Positions 30,621 to 42,136 of a DNA stretch of 64,000 nt are shown one piece after another. The notes under the pieces were generated by a model. That model saw only the letters and a program-made list of their open reading frames with translations. It was not told where the DNA came from and made no database searches. Position 1 is the first letter of the stretch, and every line of letters begins with the position of its first letter. This DNA comes from Hemicordylus capensis (Eukaryota > Chordata > Lepidosauria > Squamata > Cordylidae): contig NC_069662.1 in assembly GCF_027244095.1 (NCBI RefSeq), positions 84,106,294 to 84,170,293 of the forward strand, written 5' to 3'. The position numbers and the translations under genes are program-made.

Positions 30621-33085
30621 GAAGGAGAAACTGCAAGAAACATAGAAACACCAAATAAAGAAGAAACAGTGCAATTTTGGGGGAAATTATGGGACAATCC
30701 AATAGATTATAATAAAAAAGCAGGCTGGATGAAAGAGGTCGGAAAATGTAACCAACAAATGCAAGATCTAATAATAACACCAGAATTAATAAGTGAAAGA
30801 GCAAAGAAAATTAAAAATTGGACTGCGCCAGGCGACGATGAACTGCATGGCTTTTGGCTTAAACACCTAACAAGCCTCCATAAACAACTATCAAAACAGT
30901 TCAATCACATTTTGCAAGAAGTTGATATTGAACAATGGCTAACAACTGGGAAAACTCAACTCATCATGAAAGACCCAGCAAAAAGTGCAGTTCCAAGTAA
31001 TTATAGACCGATAACCTGTCTGCCAACCATGTTCAAATTATTAACTGGAATAATAGCAGATGAAGTGATGCAACACTTATTAACTAACAAACAGCTTCCA
31101 GTTGAACAGAAAGGAAATTGCCCGAACACCAGAGGCACAAAAGACCAGCTGCTGATTGACAAAATGATTTTAGAAAATTGCAAGAGAAGAAAAACAAATC
31201 TAAGTGTTGCGTGGATTGACTACAAGAAAGCCTTCGACTCATTGCCTCACACATGGATACTAAAATGTTTAGAAACAACTGGTGTCAGCAAAAACATTCA
31301 GATATTTATTTAAAAAGCAATGAGCATGTGGAGTACACAGTTAACAATCAATGGTGAGACACTTGGATAGGTTAGCATTAGAAGAGGTATTTTCCAAGGG
31401 GACTCACTATCCCCTCTGTTGTTTGTAATCGCCATGACCCCACTTTCACAAATACTAAACAAAACAGGCCTCGGATACCAAACATCTAAAATATCAAGTA
31501 AAATCAACCATCTGCTGTACATGGACAATCTGAAGTTGTATGGAAAGTCCCAGTCAGAAATCGAATAAGTGCTAAACACTGTCCGAATATTCAGTAGCGA
31601 TATAGCCATGGAGTTTGGACTAGACAAGCATTAATAATGAACAGAGGAAAAATAATAAAAACAGAAGGAATAGAACTGCCCAATGGAAGCAAGATCAAGA
31701 ACCTGGAAGAGAAAGAACCTTACAAATACTTGGGCATTCTCCAGGCTGATAACATTGCACACACTGAAGTTAAAAGAAAAATTGGAAGTGAATACACCAG
31801 GAGAGTTAGAAAAATCCTCACGTCCAAACTCAATGGCGGGAACACCATACAAGCCATAAACACCTGGGCTATACCTGTTATCAGATATATTGCAGGGATA
31901 ATAGACTGGACCCAGGCAGAGCTAGAGACGCTAGATCGTAAGACCAGGAAAATAATGACCATCAATCATACTCTGCACCCCCACAGTGATGTAGATAGGA
32001 TCTACCTCCCTCACAGCTCAGGTGGAAGAGGAATGCTGCAAGTCCATCAAACAGTAGAGGAAGAGAAAAGAGGCCTAGAAGAATCTATAAAGGACAGTGA
32101 AGAAGATGCACTTCAAATGGTCAAGAACGAGAAACTATTCAACATCAATGAAACAAAGCAGGCCTACAAGAAAGAACAAGTCAAGAACCGAGCAGAAAAA
32201 TGGAAAAATAAGCCACTGCATGGTCAATATTTGCACAATATAAGTGGAATATCAGACATCACCAAGACCTGGCAATGGCTTAAGAATGGCAACTTGAAGA
32301 AAGAAACAGAGGGTTTAATACTGGCTGCACAAGAACAGGCACTAAGAACAAATGCAATAAGAGCCAAAGTAGAAAAGTCAACAACAAACAGCAAGTGCCG
32401 CCTTTGTCAAGAAGCAGATGAAACAGTGGACCACCTAATCAGCTGTTGTAAAAAGATCACACAGACTGACTACAAACAAAGGCATGACAAGGTAGCATGG
32501 ATGATACACTGGAACATCTACAAAAAATACAAGCTACTGGTAGCCCAAAATTGGTGGGACCATAAAATTGAAAATGTTGAAGAAAATATATATGTAAAAA
32601 TATTATGGGACTTCCGACTACAAACAGACAAACATCTGCCACACAATACACCAGATATAACTGTAGTCGAGAAGAAAGAAAAACAAGTTAAAATAATCAA
32701 CATAGCAATACCAGGGGATAGCAGAATAGAAGAAAAAGAAATAGAAAAAAATCACAAAATTCAAAGATCTACAAATTCAAATTGAAAGGCTGTGGCAGAA
32801 AAAGACCCAAATAATCCCAGTGGTAATTGGCGCCCTGGTTTCAGTTCCAAAAGTCCTTGAAGAGCACCTCAACACCATAGGGGCAACAGAAATCACCATC
32901 AGTCAATTACAAAAAGCAGCTTTACTGGGAATAGCCTATATTCTGCGACAATATCTATAACATCAGCAACCACATTGACAATAAAATTCAGCCATCCCAG
33001 GTCCTTGGTAAGGACTCGATGTCTGGATAAAACAAACTAGTCAATAACACCTGTCTGACTGTGTAAATAAATAAATTAATTAATA
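30621..33085 (+). mobile_element. R4/Dong-clade LINE, copy 1, 5'-truncated
   Basis: The single-ORF LINE has a reverse transcriptase and a C-terminal restriction-like endonuclease. Blocks are SERAKKIKNWTAPGDDELHG near 30790; NYRPITCLPTMFKLLTGI near 30998; AWIDYKKAFDSLPHTWIL near 31210; RRGIFQGDSLSPLLF near 31380; catalytic LLYMDNLKLYGKS near 31512; EPYKYLGILQADNIAHTEVK near 31718; zinc knuckle CRLCQEADETVDHLISCC near 32398; and endonuclease DFRLQTDKHLPHNTPDITVV then IINIAIPGDSRIEEKE to 32747. The catalytic YMDD has become YMDN (31527-31529 AAT), so the copy is dead even apart from stops near 31311, 31368, 31567 and 31633. Open segments are 30669-31313 and 31637-32785. The 3' tail is AAATAAATAAATTAATTAA. 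It lies in the (TAA)n tail of the SINE. Confidence 0.9.
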
Positions 33086-33812
33086 ATAAAAAGTCTTGCC
33101 CCACTAATCTTTTGGAATTCTTTGAGAGTGTCAACAGGCATGTGGATAAAGGTGATCCAGTTGATGTCGTATACTTGGACTTCCAAAAAGCGATCTACAA
33201 AGTTCCCCATCAAAGACTCTTGAGAAAACATAGCAGTCATGGGATAAGGGGACAGGTTCGTTTGTTGATTGGTAACTGGCTGAAGGAGAAAAAAAAGAGG
33301 GTAGGAATAAATTGACAGTTTTCACAATGGAGGGAGGTAAGAAGTGGGGTCCCCCGGGGATCGGTACTGGAACCAGTTCTCTGACTTGTTCATAAATGAT
33401 CTAGAAGTTGGGGTGACCAGCGAAGTGGCCAAATTTGCAGATGACACTAAACTATTTAGGGTAGTGAAATCCTCAACAGATTGTGAGGGGCTCCAAAAGG
33501 ATATCGCCAAACTGGGTAAGTGGGTGACAAAATGGCAAATGTGGGCAACAATCTAAGCAAGTGTAAAGCGATGCATATGGGGGCAAAAAATCCCAACTTC
33601 ACATATACACTGATGGGATCTGAGCTGTCAATGACTGATCAGGAGAGAGATCTTGGGGTCTTGGTCGATAGCTCATTGAAAGTGTTGTCTCAGTGGACAG
33701 CAGCTGTGAAAAAGGCACATTCCATGCTAGGGATAATTAGGAAGGGTATTGAAGTTAATAATGCTAGTATTATAATGCCCTTATAGAAATCTATTGTGCG
33801 GCCACATTTAGA

Positions 33813-34079
33813 GGCTATTCGCATGATCCACGGAAAGTGGGCAAAGGGAGCTTAGCCCGCCTAGAACACCCTCCCCTTAAATGAGGTTAACGGAGTGAGC
33901 ACTCCATTAACTTCATTTCATTGCTCCTGTGTCACTGTGGTGCACTCGCATGGGACATCCTGGACCTTCCGGGCCCCCGATCCCTGTAGCCCCCGCCAGC
34001 TCCATGACGGAACTGGCTGCCCAGGGATGACTCCCTGCACTACCCCGAACGGCGCTTCACACCAATTGTGTGAAGTGCC
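33813..34079. mobile_element. MITE inserted in CR1, related to the hairpin-chain family
   Basis: The ends GGCTATTCGCATGATCC and inverted GGCACTTCACACAATTGG match the ends of the elements at 36.4, 37.3 and 60.9 kb. It holds GGGAGCTTAGCCCGCC and the stem GCCAGCTCC/GGAACTGGC near 33995-34016, both shared with the hairpin-chain elements. It splits the CR1 frame between RPHLE and YCVQFW. A clear target duplication is not recoverable. Confidence 0.7.
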
Positions 34080-34698
34080 TCTTGAAGTATTGCGTACAGT
34101 TCTGGTCACCGTATCTTAAGAAGGACATTGTAGAAATGGAAAAGGTGCAGAAAAGGGCAACCAAGATGATCAGGGGCCTGGAGCACCTTCCTTATGAGGC
34201 AAGGCTACAGCATCTGGGGCTCTTTCATTTGAAAAAGGGGCAACTACGGGGAGACATGATCAAGGTATATAAAATTATGCATGGAATAGAGAGAGAGGAC
34301 ACTAGAAACAGGGGCCATCCAATGAAACTGAGTTGGGAAATTTAGGACCGATGAAAGGAATTACTTTTTCATACAGCACATATTTAGTCTATGGAATTAT
34401 TTCCCAAAGGGATGTGGTGATGGCCTCTAACTTGGGTGGCTTTAAATGGGGCTTAGAAAAATTCATGGAGGACAGGTCTAACAATGGCTACTGTTCTGGT
34501 GGCTATAGGCCATCCTCAGAGGAAAGATGCCTCTGAATACCAGTTGCATGGGAGAAACAGCAGGAGAGAGTGCATGCCCTCACCTCTTGACTGTGGGCTT
34601 CCCAGAGGCATCTGGTGGGTCACTGTGTGAGACAGGATACTGAACTAGATAGGCCTTGGACCTGATCCAGCAGGGCTATTTTTATGAGCAGATAGAGA

Positions 34699-34925
34699 AG
34701 TTATTCACACAATCAAGAGCTGTGTTGTACCCAGGTTTGGGAGCTGGGTGTGCTCTCAATTTTTGGTTGTGTGGGAGCAAGCTTAGAGGAAACCCTGGGT
34801 AGCCTTTCCTCCTACCTACCTTCCACACAATCACTTCTACCCAGTGTTTCCTCTAACCTTGCTCCCACACAACCAAAAATTGAGAGCATACCCAGCTCCC
34901 AAACCTAGATAGAACACAGTTTTTG
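34699..34925. mobile_element. Foldback element 1 of a cluster
   Basis: Two arms of about 90 bp. CTCAATTTTTGGTTGTGTGG on the left faces CCACACAACCAAAAATTGAG on the right (perfect 20 bp). GGGAGCTGGGTGTGC faces GCATACCCAGCTCCC. The left end is GTTATTCACACAATCAAGAG. The right end seems cut by element 2. Confidence 0.75.
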
Positions 34926-35204
34926 AGGTCATTCACACAATCAAAAACTGTGATCTACCCATGTTTGGGAGCTGTGTCTGCTCCCAGTTTTTGGTTGTGT
35001 CGAAGCAAGGTAAGAGGAAAACCTGGGTAGAAGTGATTGTGTGGAAGCAAGGTAGGAGGAAAAGCTACCCAGGTTTTCCTCCTACTTTGCTTCCACACAA
35101 TCACTTCTACCCAGGTTTTCCTCTTACTTTTCTTCCACACATAGCTCCCAAACCTGGGTAGATCACAGTTTGTGATTGTGTGAATGGCCTCCCTGATTGT
35201 GAGA
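34926..35204. mobile_element. Foldback element 2 of a cluster
   Basis: The end GAGGTCATTCACACAATCAA faces the inverted TTGTGATTGTGTGAATGGCC and TC. Inner arms pair AGGAAAACCTGGGTAGAAGT with its inverted equivalent (ACTTCTACCCAGGTTTTCCT), and a second palindrome lies around AGCTACCCAGGTTTTCCTCC. It shares sequence with element 1, so both are one family. Confidence 0.75.
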
Positions 35205-35219
35205 ATGACCTCAGTGACT

Positions 35220-35495
35220 TTCTTCACACAATGCTAAGGATCCTGGTTCAAAAGTTAATTAGGATTAGTGAGCCCTGTGGAGCCAACTGTTAGAACCCAG
35301 AAATCCAGGGCAACCCTGGTCAAACTGCCCCACGTTTGAACAAGTCAGTCCTGGTTATCTTTCCTGGCTAAATGCTGATTAACTGAAGTGGTTTGACCAG
35401 GATTGCCCTGAAATTCTGAGCTCTCACACTCAGCTTCACAGGGCTCACTACTTCTGATTAAATTTTAAACAGGATCCTTGTCATTGTGTGAACCC
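35220..35495. mobile_element. Foldback element 3 of a cluster
   Basis: The left end TTCACACAATGCTAAGGATC faces the inverted GATCCTTGTCATTGTGTGAA on the right. The inner arms CCAGGGCAACCCTGGTCAAA and TTTGACCAGGATTGCCCTG also face each other. The ends resemble those of elements 1 and 2, but the body differs. Confidence 0.7.
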
Positions 35496-36409
35496 AGCCA
35501 AAAAAACCCCCCAAAAAACCACAACCCTCTTTTAAAGGAATAAAGAGAGGGAACAGATGAATACCAGAGGAAAAGAATCCTAAGTTTGGGGCACAGCAGA
35601 AGACACAGGAAGTGAGCAGCACTACCAGAAATGGGTTTAGCAAGTTGTTATTTGTGACTGTGACTGTCTTTCTCCTGTGTGTTCAATTCTACAGTTCACT
35701 GAAGAACTGTGATACACACCTCAAATGACCTTCTGCTGTTTTGTTGTCCAGTTAGCATGTAACAGTATCAGCTAAATAGTGCAAGTGTGATGTCGCACAG
35801 AACCAAGCGTCTGTGACTAAAAGGGAGTTTCTGAAATTAGCAGGAGGGGAACAATAGTTCTTACTCAAATGATACATTTCAAACTAAATATGAAAAAGCA
35901 TAATTTTATGTTCCACTGCTTCATTTCAAAGGTTTGCACTGTGTAATGATGCATCAAATTGTTTCATAACAAAAATAACTTTACAGTTTAAGATTCAATA
36001 TGTCACCTAGTCATCTTTGCAATGAAATGTTCAAGATGGTAGAAATGCATGAGCTAGACAGCAAATGAACTAGGGCTTCATTTCCAAAGCCTGTAAAAAG
36101 ACCTAAGTAACTACTGTGGATTCAACAGAGCATTGAGGATCACTTTGCTTATTAATGCTGACTGCTCTAGTATAGTGTGTGCAGAATGGAAAAGACTCAA
36201 AGGGGAAAGAAATGAGAGAGGGGAAAAGATTTTATGCACAAAATCTGACACTCAAGCGAAAGCAAAAGCAGTGCAGTCAGCAAAGTGGGTGCCAAGTTGC
36301 ACATGTTGCTCCTCCATGCCCACAACCTGGTGCTGAGAACCAGTCCCTATGCACGTGGGCTCCATTCACATTCTTGGATGCAGGAAGACCCTGATTCTCT
36401 TGACAACTT
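35496..36409. other. Unassigned stretch
   Basis: AT-rich, with no gene, RNA or repeat recognised. Confidence 0.6.
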
Positions 36410-36797
36410 GAGCCCTTTCTCACGAGCAATGAGAAGGGCTTGAGGGCGGGCTGCAGGGAAGGCGGGTTAAAACTACCTTCCCCACAGATGATCGCTCTGC
36501 CGTTGCTGGGTGCACTCCCTGTATGCCCAAACAATTCCCCACTGGCCCAGGGAATAGGGAGGGTCGGGGCCAGGATGTGTTGTCCTGGTCCCTGGAAATC
36601 TCATGATGCACGACGTGAGTGATCAGATTATCAGAAAAATAACATTAGGAGAGCGCTTGCTCTCCTAACCTTGTTTTAGAGGGAGGCTTGGTAAGAGGAT
36701 TTGCCGCCATGGTCCAGGCAGATCCTGGACCATGCATGCATGCAAAACCAGGCTGGACTTCCTTCACCCAGTTTTGCATGCGTGTGTGAATAGCCTC
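36410..36797. mobile_element. Hairpin-rich MITE, second subfamily, copy 1
   Basis: The ends GAGCCCTTTCTCACGAGC and inverted GAGGCTATTCACACACGC match the copy at 60920-61345. The shared hairpin is TTAGGAGAGC (36645-36654) with GCTCTCCTAA (36659-36668). A further palindrome lies at CATGGTCCAGGCAGATCCTG and GACCATG. It is directly followed by hairpin-chain copy B. Confidence 0.7.
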
Positions 36798-36814
36798 CTT
36801 GTTTATTTTAAAAA

Positions 36815-37294
36815 CACAGTGAGACCCGCTTTTTAAAAAACTGTGGGGAGAGCGGGCTAAGCCCGCTCTCCCTGCAGACAAGCGGGCAGAAAGCCCTGGA
36901 CAGCCGGATCAGCCGCCCACACGATGGCCAGCTCCATGGCAGAGCTGGCGGGGGGCGGGGGGCCCCACAGCCCCTGCAAGCCCCAGTATGCCCTGCGCGA
37001 GCATGCAGGGCATATTGGGGAGACCCCCAGAGCCGGGAGGCGGCTTTTCGCCTCCCGGCCAGGGGTCTACTCATTAGTAGGCACGGCACAAAGGCGTGGC
37101 GTGGCTACTCACGATTGTAAAAAGCAAGTTTGCGGAGCGCTCACTCCGCAAACCTGCTTTTTACCAGGGGTTCCAGAGCGGGTTTGCCGCTCCAGAATCA
37201 CCGGGCTCAGCTGCGAGCCCGGTGGTTCTGACGATCAGCAAAAATTGAGCTAGCGGAGGTTAGCCTGATTTTTGCTGATCATCAGAATAGCCCC
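36815..37294. mobile_element. Hairpin-chain MITE, copy B (reverse of copy A)
   Basis: Reverse-complement relative of 13894-14379 with the same order of hairpins. Stems include 36857-36866 region AGAGCGGGCT, 36928-36934/36942-36948 (CCAGCTC/GAGCTGG), the GTAAAAAGCA/TGCTTTTTAC pair near 37117-37164, 37193-37208/37215-37230 and 37236-37245/37268-37277. The outer right end is TGATCATCAGAATAGCCCC. The left end is shorter than in copy A, probably truncated against the neighbouring MITE. Confidence 0.75.
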
Positions 37295-37317
37295 AGTATC
37301 TGTAACATTCTTGATAT

Positions 37318-37560
37318 TTTTTTAATTATTATTATTTTATTTTATTTATTATCCCTTTTTTATCCCACTCTTCCTTCTAGGAGCCCAGAGCCCATGTTTA
37401 TGTTTATCCTCACAACAATCCCCATTGAGGTAGTTTAAGCTGAGAGAGCGGTAACTTGTCCAAAGTCACCCAGTGAGTTTCATGGCCAAGTGGGGATTTA
37501 AACTCAGATCTCCCAAGTCCTAGTCGAGCACTCTAACCACTACACTACACTGGCTCTCTA
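37318..37560 (-). mobile_element. tRNA-headed SINE related to the Sauria SINE
   Basis: In reverse: AGCCAGTGTAGTGTAGTGG, TAGAGTGCTCGACTAGGACT, B-box-like GAGTTTAAATCCCC, GGGTGACTTTGGACAAGTTA and a tail GGGCTCTGGGCTCC. The poly-A/T-rich tail is at the left. Confidence 0.75.
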
Positions 37561-37794
37561 GTAGTGTTTCAGGAATCTTTTGAATTACAATTAATTATGA
37601 CAAGAGCCAGAAATTCCATCTGAGCATATTAATATATGTTGAACTAAGTCACATCTTTCGTTCAGCTAGTTCATTTTGTCTAATCTGTCTGATGTCAGCT
37701 TCCCAACATCTCCAGCAGTCACTTTTCCCAGCTCTGCTGTTTGAACACCTTTGGACTGGAAACATGCCCAGAGTGAACATAGCAGCTTCTATTA

Positions 37795-37945
37795 AATGGG
37801 CAGAGGGGCATCTTTTAAGGTGGTGGCTCTTTTATATTTAGTAGGGGGAGAGCAACTGTTCCTGTTCATCTCAGTGTACCACCCCACTCCCTGCTGGTAT
37901 CTTCCTTGTGTCTTTGGGACAATGTACCATGTTCTCACTTCATTT
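37795..37945 (+). mobile_element. L2-type tail fragment
   Basis: GGGCAGAGGGGCATCTTTTA, AGTAGGGGGAGAGCAACTG and the following text parallel 403-545 and 30005-30130, but end before the AGATTGTGAGC string. Confidence 0.6.
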
Positions 37946-37965
37946 GCTCAGTAAACTGTTTTGAG

Positions 37966-38345
37966 AATCTGATAATTGATATTGCAATCCCAGGGGATAG
38001 ATGAGTCGACGAAAAACAATTGGAAAAAATAACCAAATTTAAGGACCTTCGGATTGAAATTGAGTGGCTCTGGAAAAAGAAGACAATAGTGGTGCCAATA
38101 GTTGTTGGTGCCCTTGGGGCAGTACCAAAAGAACTTGAACACCATCTTGACACCCTGGGCATCAATAAAATTATGACACATCAACTGCAGAAGGCCACAC
38201 AACTCAGGACAGCACAAATACTACGACAATATCTTTAATTCTTCTTTAGTTATCCTATACGCTTGAAAGGGCCCAATAATTAAAGTACCAAATCCAGTCA
38301 AAAACGTCTGGTAGACTGTGTAGAAGAAGAAGAAGAAGAAGAAGC
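37966..38345 (+). mobile_element. R4-clade LINE 3' fragment (older subfamily)
   Basis: Translation gives LIIDIAIPGDR, a stop, then VDEKQLEKITKFKDLRIEIE, VPIVVGALGAVPKELEHHLD and AQILRQYL followed by stop. This is the end of the endonuclease region seen in R4 copies 1 and 2 but clearly diverged. The tail is (GAA)n at 38325-38344. Confidence 0.8.
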
Positions 38346-41279
38346 AGCGCTACATATGTGCTCTGCTACAGAGCTGTTACTTTCTCCCATGCATTCATGC
38401 AAATAGTGGGTCATTAAGGACTTGCCAAATATTAAAATTAATTGTTGAGGCAAACCCTGGATTCTGGCAGTTCTTCTATCCAAGTCTTTACAGATGGACC
38501 AACAGCAGCTGCCTGAAAAATGTCTCTGCTATAGCTGCCAGATAATTGCAGGCTAACTCTCTAATTGGTGATTTTCTATAGCCTCCTTTGTCTGAACATG
38601 CCTTTACTGCTGAGAGGTTATTCTAAGCCAGTGACAGCTTTTCGCTTACAAACCAACATACCAAACCTTAAAGAACATGCACTGGCAGAATCTCCATTGA
38701 TGTATGTATACCAGCAGGGCACTTTGAGGATCACACAATGTATCTTCATTTGAAGCAAACTGTTTGTTATACCCATTTTAATCCTGGGGTGTGTTTGCCC
38801 AAATATTTCTTTGATGTGGAATCAAGCAGGGTTGAATCTAGTCCAGTACAGTCTGTGTATCTATTGGATGGATTCTCTTTACATACCATTTCATTTCAAA
38901 ACAGAGAAGGCCTGGCCATTTTCTTCTTCCTCCTCTTCCTCTTCCTCGGGGAACGGAATGCAGATGGATGCTACACCATGCCCTTAAGGTCCAATTTATA
39001 CTTTCCATAGGTACACACAGCACCAAATTTGGAGTGTATGTGCGTGTTCATGTTCTGCTACGGGAAGCAGCAGGACTTCCTTTTCTTCTACTATTACCTT
39101 CTGTTAAGTTTCCCTTCTAATGAGAACTAGTCTGGTGAGGTTGCTAAAGAGTTCGATTTGAACAGAGAGACGTGAAGTTGTGTATTTCTGCTCAGCCATG
39201 AAACTTACAGGGTGACCTTGGGCCACAGTCTAAACGACCTCACAGGGCTGTTGTGAGGATAAACATCATCCTCACCTCATTGGATGAAGAGTGAGATGCA
39301 AATGAGACTTGTAAAAGAATATTCTCCAATTTAATAGAATGGGTAGACTTATTCTCTGAAATATTCTGTCCTATAATAAATAATGCAGGACAACATTATT
39401 TCACAAGTATAAAAAATGTTCTTAGAAATAATTACTAGCAAAAATTCCAATCAGCTCTACAAGTGGCATTGAGGAATAGGCTGTTTATGTGAGCAGTGTG
39501 GAGCAAGCTTTGTCCTCATTGCAGCAAGTTCTTCAACAGCAGTGCCTTCATTTTCCCCTATAGGAGTAAATGGGAATCATTCATTTATATTAAACAGTAT
39601 CAAATTGCGCTTAAGAATATCATCAGGGTAGGAGATGAATCTGTGCCCCTCTCTGGTAACTCCAGTCATGGAGAATGATATCTATTTCTATCTGCATTGA
39701 CCCATCCGGGGCTTTGTTTTTTGGTCATGCTAAAGTGTGACATAATTTAGGGAGAACAGGAAAGAATGTTGAGATCTAGCTTTTACAAATTTAGATAAAA
39801 TACCTTTGCGACTTTTGTTCATCTTTGAGCAGAAAAGGAAAAGACATTCCAAAAAAGCATCCCATATTACTTTGTAGGTTAAAGAGACACGAACCTTTTC
39901 CCCTTGCAAGTTATGAATTATTCAGAAAAGAAAATGAAGGACTCAGCTTTATGTGAATTATGCAAAGCTCCCTGTGGTTCTTGAAATGCTGTTTCTCAGC
40001 AGCAGAGTTCTCAAAAATTTATAGCATAAAGGTGTGAAAATTGTAGCCATTATTCTTCTCAGATAGGTATGTTTTTTCCTTCTTGCTATCATGCTGACTT
40101 TGTGCTCTGTTTTCCTAATTTATTATTATTATTAGTAGTAGTAGTAGTAGTAGTAGTAGTAGCAGCAGCAGCAGCAGCATATTAGTAGTATATTCCCACA
40201 TGCTTCAAACAGTATGCAAAATATCTTTTGTATTATTTCTCTCTAAACCCATGGCTTATTCTCCAGCTGCTCTTTGATACATCTGACTATGGAGTAATAA
40301 TTATAAAAATAAGTATACATTAATGCATACTTTAATGTATACTTTTTTCTCTTTTTCAAGGAGAAAAAAATTATATTAATTTATAGGTGATATAAGGTGT
40401 TATTCAAACTTAAAATATGTGTATGTATTGCTTAATAAGCACCAATCCATTATAGTATCCCATCTCTTTAGAATATGTAAAATGCCTGTATAGTAGGAAT
40501 TGACAACAACAAAAATTGTTGCATCATTACACGATTTTTTTTAAACAAAATCCAACGACGGGCTATAGTTTAACCACTTGTAGCCCCACGCTTTTCAAGC
40601 AGTTGAATGGTACTAACAATTACTTTAAGAAAAGTAGTTCAAACTATGTAGTTAAATTCAATCTGTTGGGATTAAGTATTGTAGTTCCACTAGTAGCAAT
40701 AATAATTACTTTCATCCATCGGGGGGAAAGTGGATTTTAATCATCCATTATTATCATACTGCTAGTTCCATCAAAATACCAAATGACCCACTAAGAAGGA
40801 AGTATCCCGTTTATATTCCTGTAGCTAGTTATAAGGAGGGGCTGATTCTAGCAGTCCAGCCTAGCCCAGAAACAGAACAGTTGCACTAGAGGGCTGCGAA
40901 GTTCTGCATGGGGCTGGCTGTTTATAGGCCTCCTTTTTAGCTTTTACGTCACATATATATTTTTAAAACCTCGACCTGTACAGAACAGTTGCACAGATTA
41001 TTTGAATAAAGTAAATATTAGGCCTGTGCAATGCTTTGGGGGCCTATTCAGCTTGCTTCCTCCCAAATGAAAATATTGTCGGATTGGGGCCAAAGTTGGC
41101 TGAAGTGAAGCAAACTGGACCAGATTCTTCATCTTTCTGAACCTTTGGTTCATCCCCCACACCCCTGCAAGGTATTGCTTACAGACTGGGCTAGGAGCAG
41201 GAGACAGACCACTTTCCTATATGTTCACTCCTGGCAGCAAAAAAGCAGGCAGCATCTTCCATGGTTAGTACTCAACTTT
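38346..41279. other. Mostly unassigned; SINE scrap and one microsatellite
   Basis: A fragment of a tRNA-headed SINE appears at about 39185-39310 (CTCAGCCATGAAACTTACAG, GGCTGTTGTGAGGATAAACA). A TTA/TAG/CAG triplet array lies at about 40120-40180. The stretch 40995-41160 begins TAGGCCTGTGCAATGC, loosely like the element at 43.16 kb. No gene found. Confidence 0.5.
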
Positions 41280-41410
41280 GTTTATTTGTTTGTTTACCAC
41301 CCATCCAAAATGCTCAGGTCAGTTCACAATTAAAACAAAAACAAAAACATTTAAATTATTAATTAAAACCATTAAAACCATGATATTATTTAAAAATAAA
41401 ATAAAATGAC
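41280..41410 (-). mobile_element. L2-type LINE 3' tail
   Basis: TTTACCACCCATCCAAAATG and CTCAGGTCAGTTCACAATTA followed by A-rich sequence match other reversed L2-type tails in the window. Confidence 0.55.
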
Positions 41411-42047
41411 TTCTTTCCCTGTACTTTCCCTGGAGTCTTGAGAATGGTGTGTGGGGGCGGGGGCAGCTCCTGAGGCTGCAGCTATGGCATCTATGCTTGA
41501 GGCAGTTATGTTTCTGCTCATTTTCTCCCCTATGTGCCCAGTCGTTTGTCAAATATGTAATGCAGAAATAATCCCTCCTCCAAAAGCCTGTTTATTATTC
41601 TTTTTTTAAGTCAGCAGATGAGTCTGTGGCTTTATACATGTGCTTGCAACGTATGTGGGGAAGACTGAATGTGTGGAGGATTAAAACGGGACCTCAATGC
41701 ATGGAATCGTGGCATTAAGATAGTAGGCATCATCCTTCTCTGCCTCCACACATTCAGTCTAACATGTTCGAACTTGTACTCAGATCTCATTCAAATGAAA
41801 ACATCAATTACTGCCCTCCAAATATTCCCTTCATGATCCCACAACAGCACCCCCAAACGTTTCCTCTGGACCTTCCCTGCTAACTCCCCACTATTCTCCT
41901 CACAAAACATCCAGATAACACAGACAACTAGCCTCAATTTCTCTTCAGAGTCCCCCAGTCACAGCCCTTCTTCCATGGCCATTGACCCTGCTGAAGGGCT
42001 TACTATTCCCTCATCTTTCCGCTCCAAAATTACTAGTCCCCATTATT

Positions 42048-42078
<31 letters not shown>

Positions 42079-42084
42079 GACTGA

Positions 42085-42136
<52 letters not shown>

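Larger units (their letters stand above)
29900..34690 (+). mobile_element. CR1 LINE, split by later insertions
   Basis: CR1 segments are 29900-29985, 30285-30355, 33086-33812 and 34080-34690. Joined in order they give a CR1 ORF2 from the start of the reverse transcriptase: LIFKKGSRGDPGNYR; LMESILKDKIVKYIEEWALL and KENQ; KSCPTNLLEFFESVNRHVD; VDVVYLDFQKAIYKVPHQRL; the FADDTKLFRVV block near 33437; MTDQERDLGVLVDSSLKV; then after the MITE QFWSPYLKKDIVEMEKVQKR and ATKMIRGLEHLPYEARLQHL. The 3' UTR (34540-34690) ends CCTGATCCAGCAGGGC. The frame has several shifts, and the catalytic block is FADD as in CR1. Everything nested in it is younger. Confidence 0.88.

Noticed and set aside
30621-33085. Reading the R4 copies as L1 or as host endonuclease genes
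   Set aside because: The YMDD/YMDN reverse transcriptase followed by a CCHC knuckle and a PD-type endonuclease at the C-terminus is the R4/Dong layout. L1 has an N-terminal APE endonuclease.
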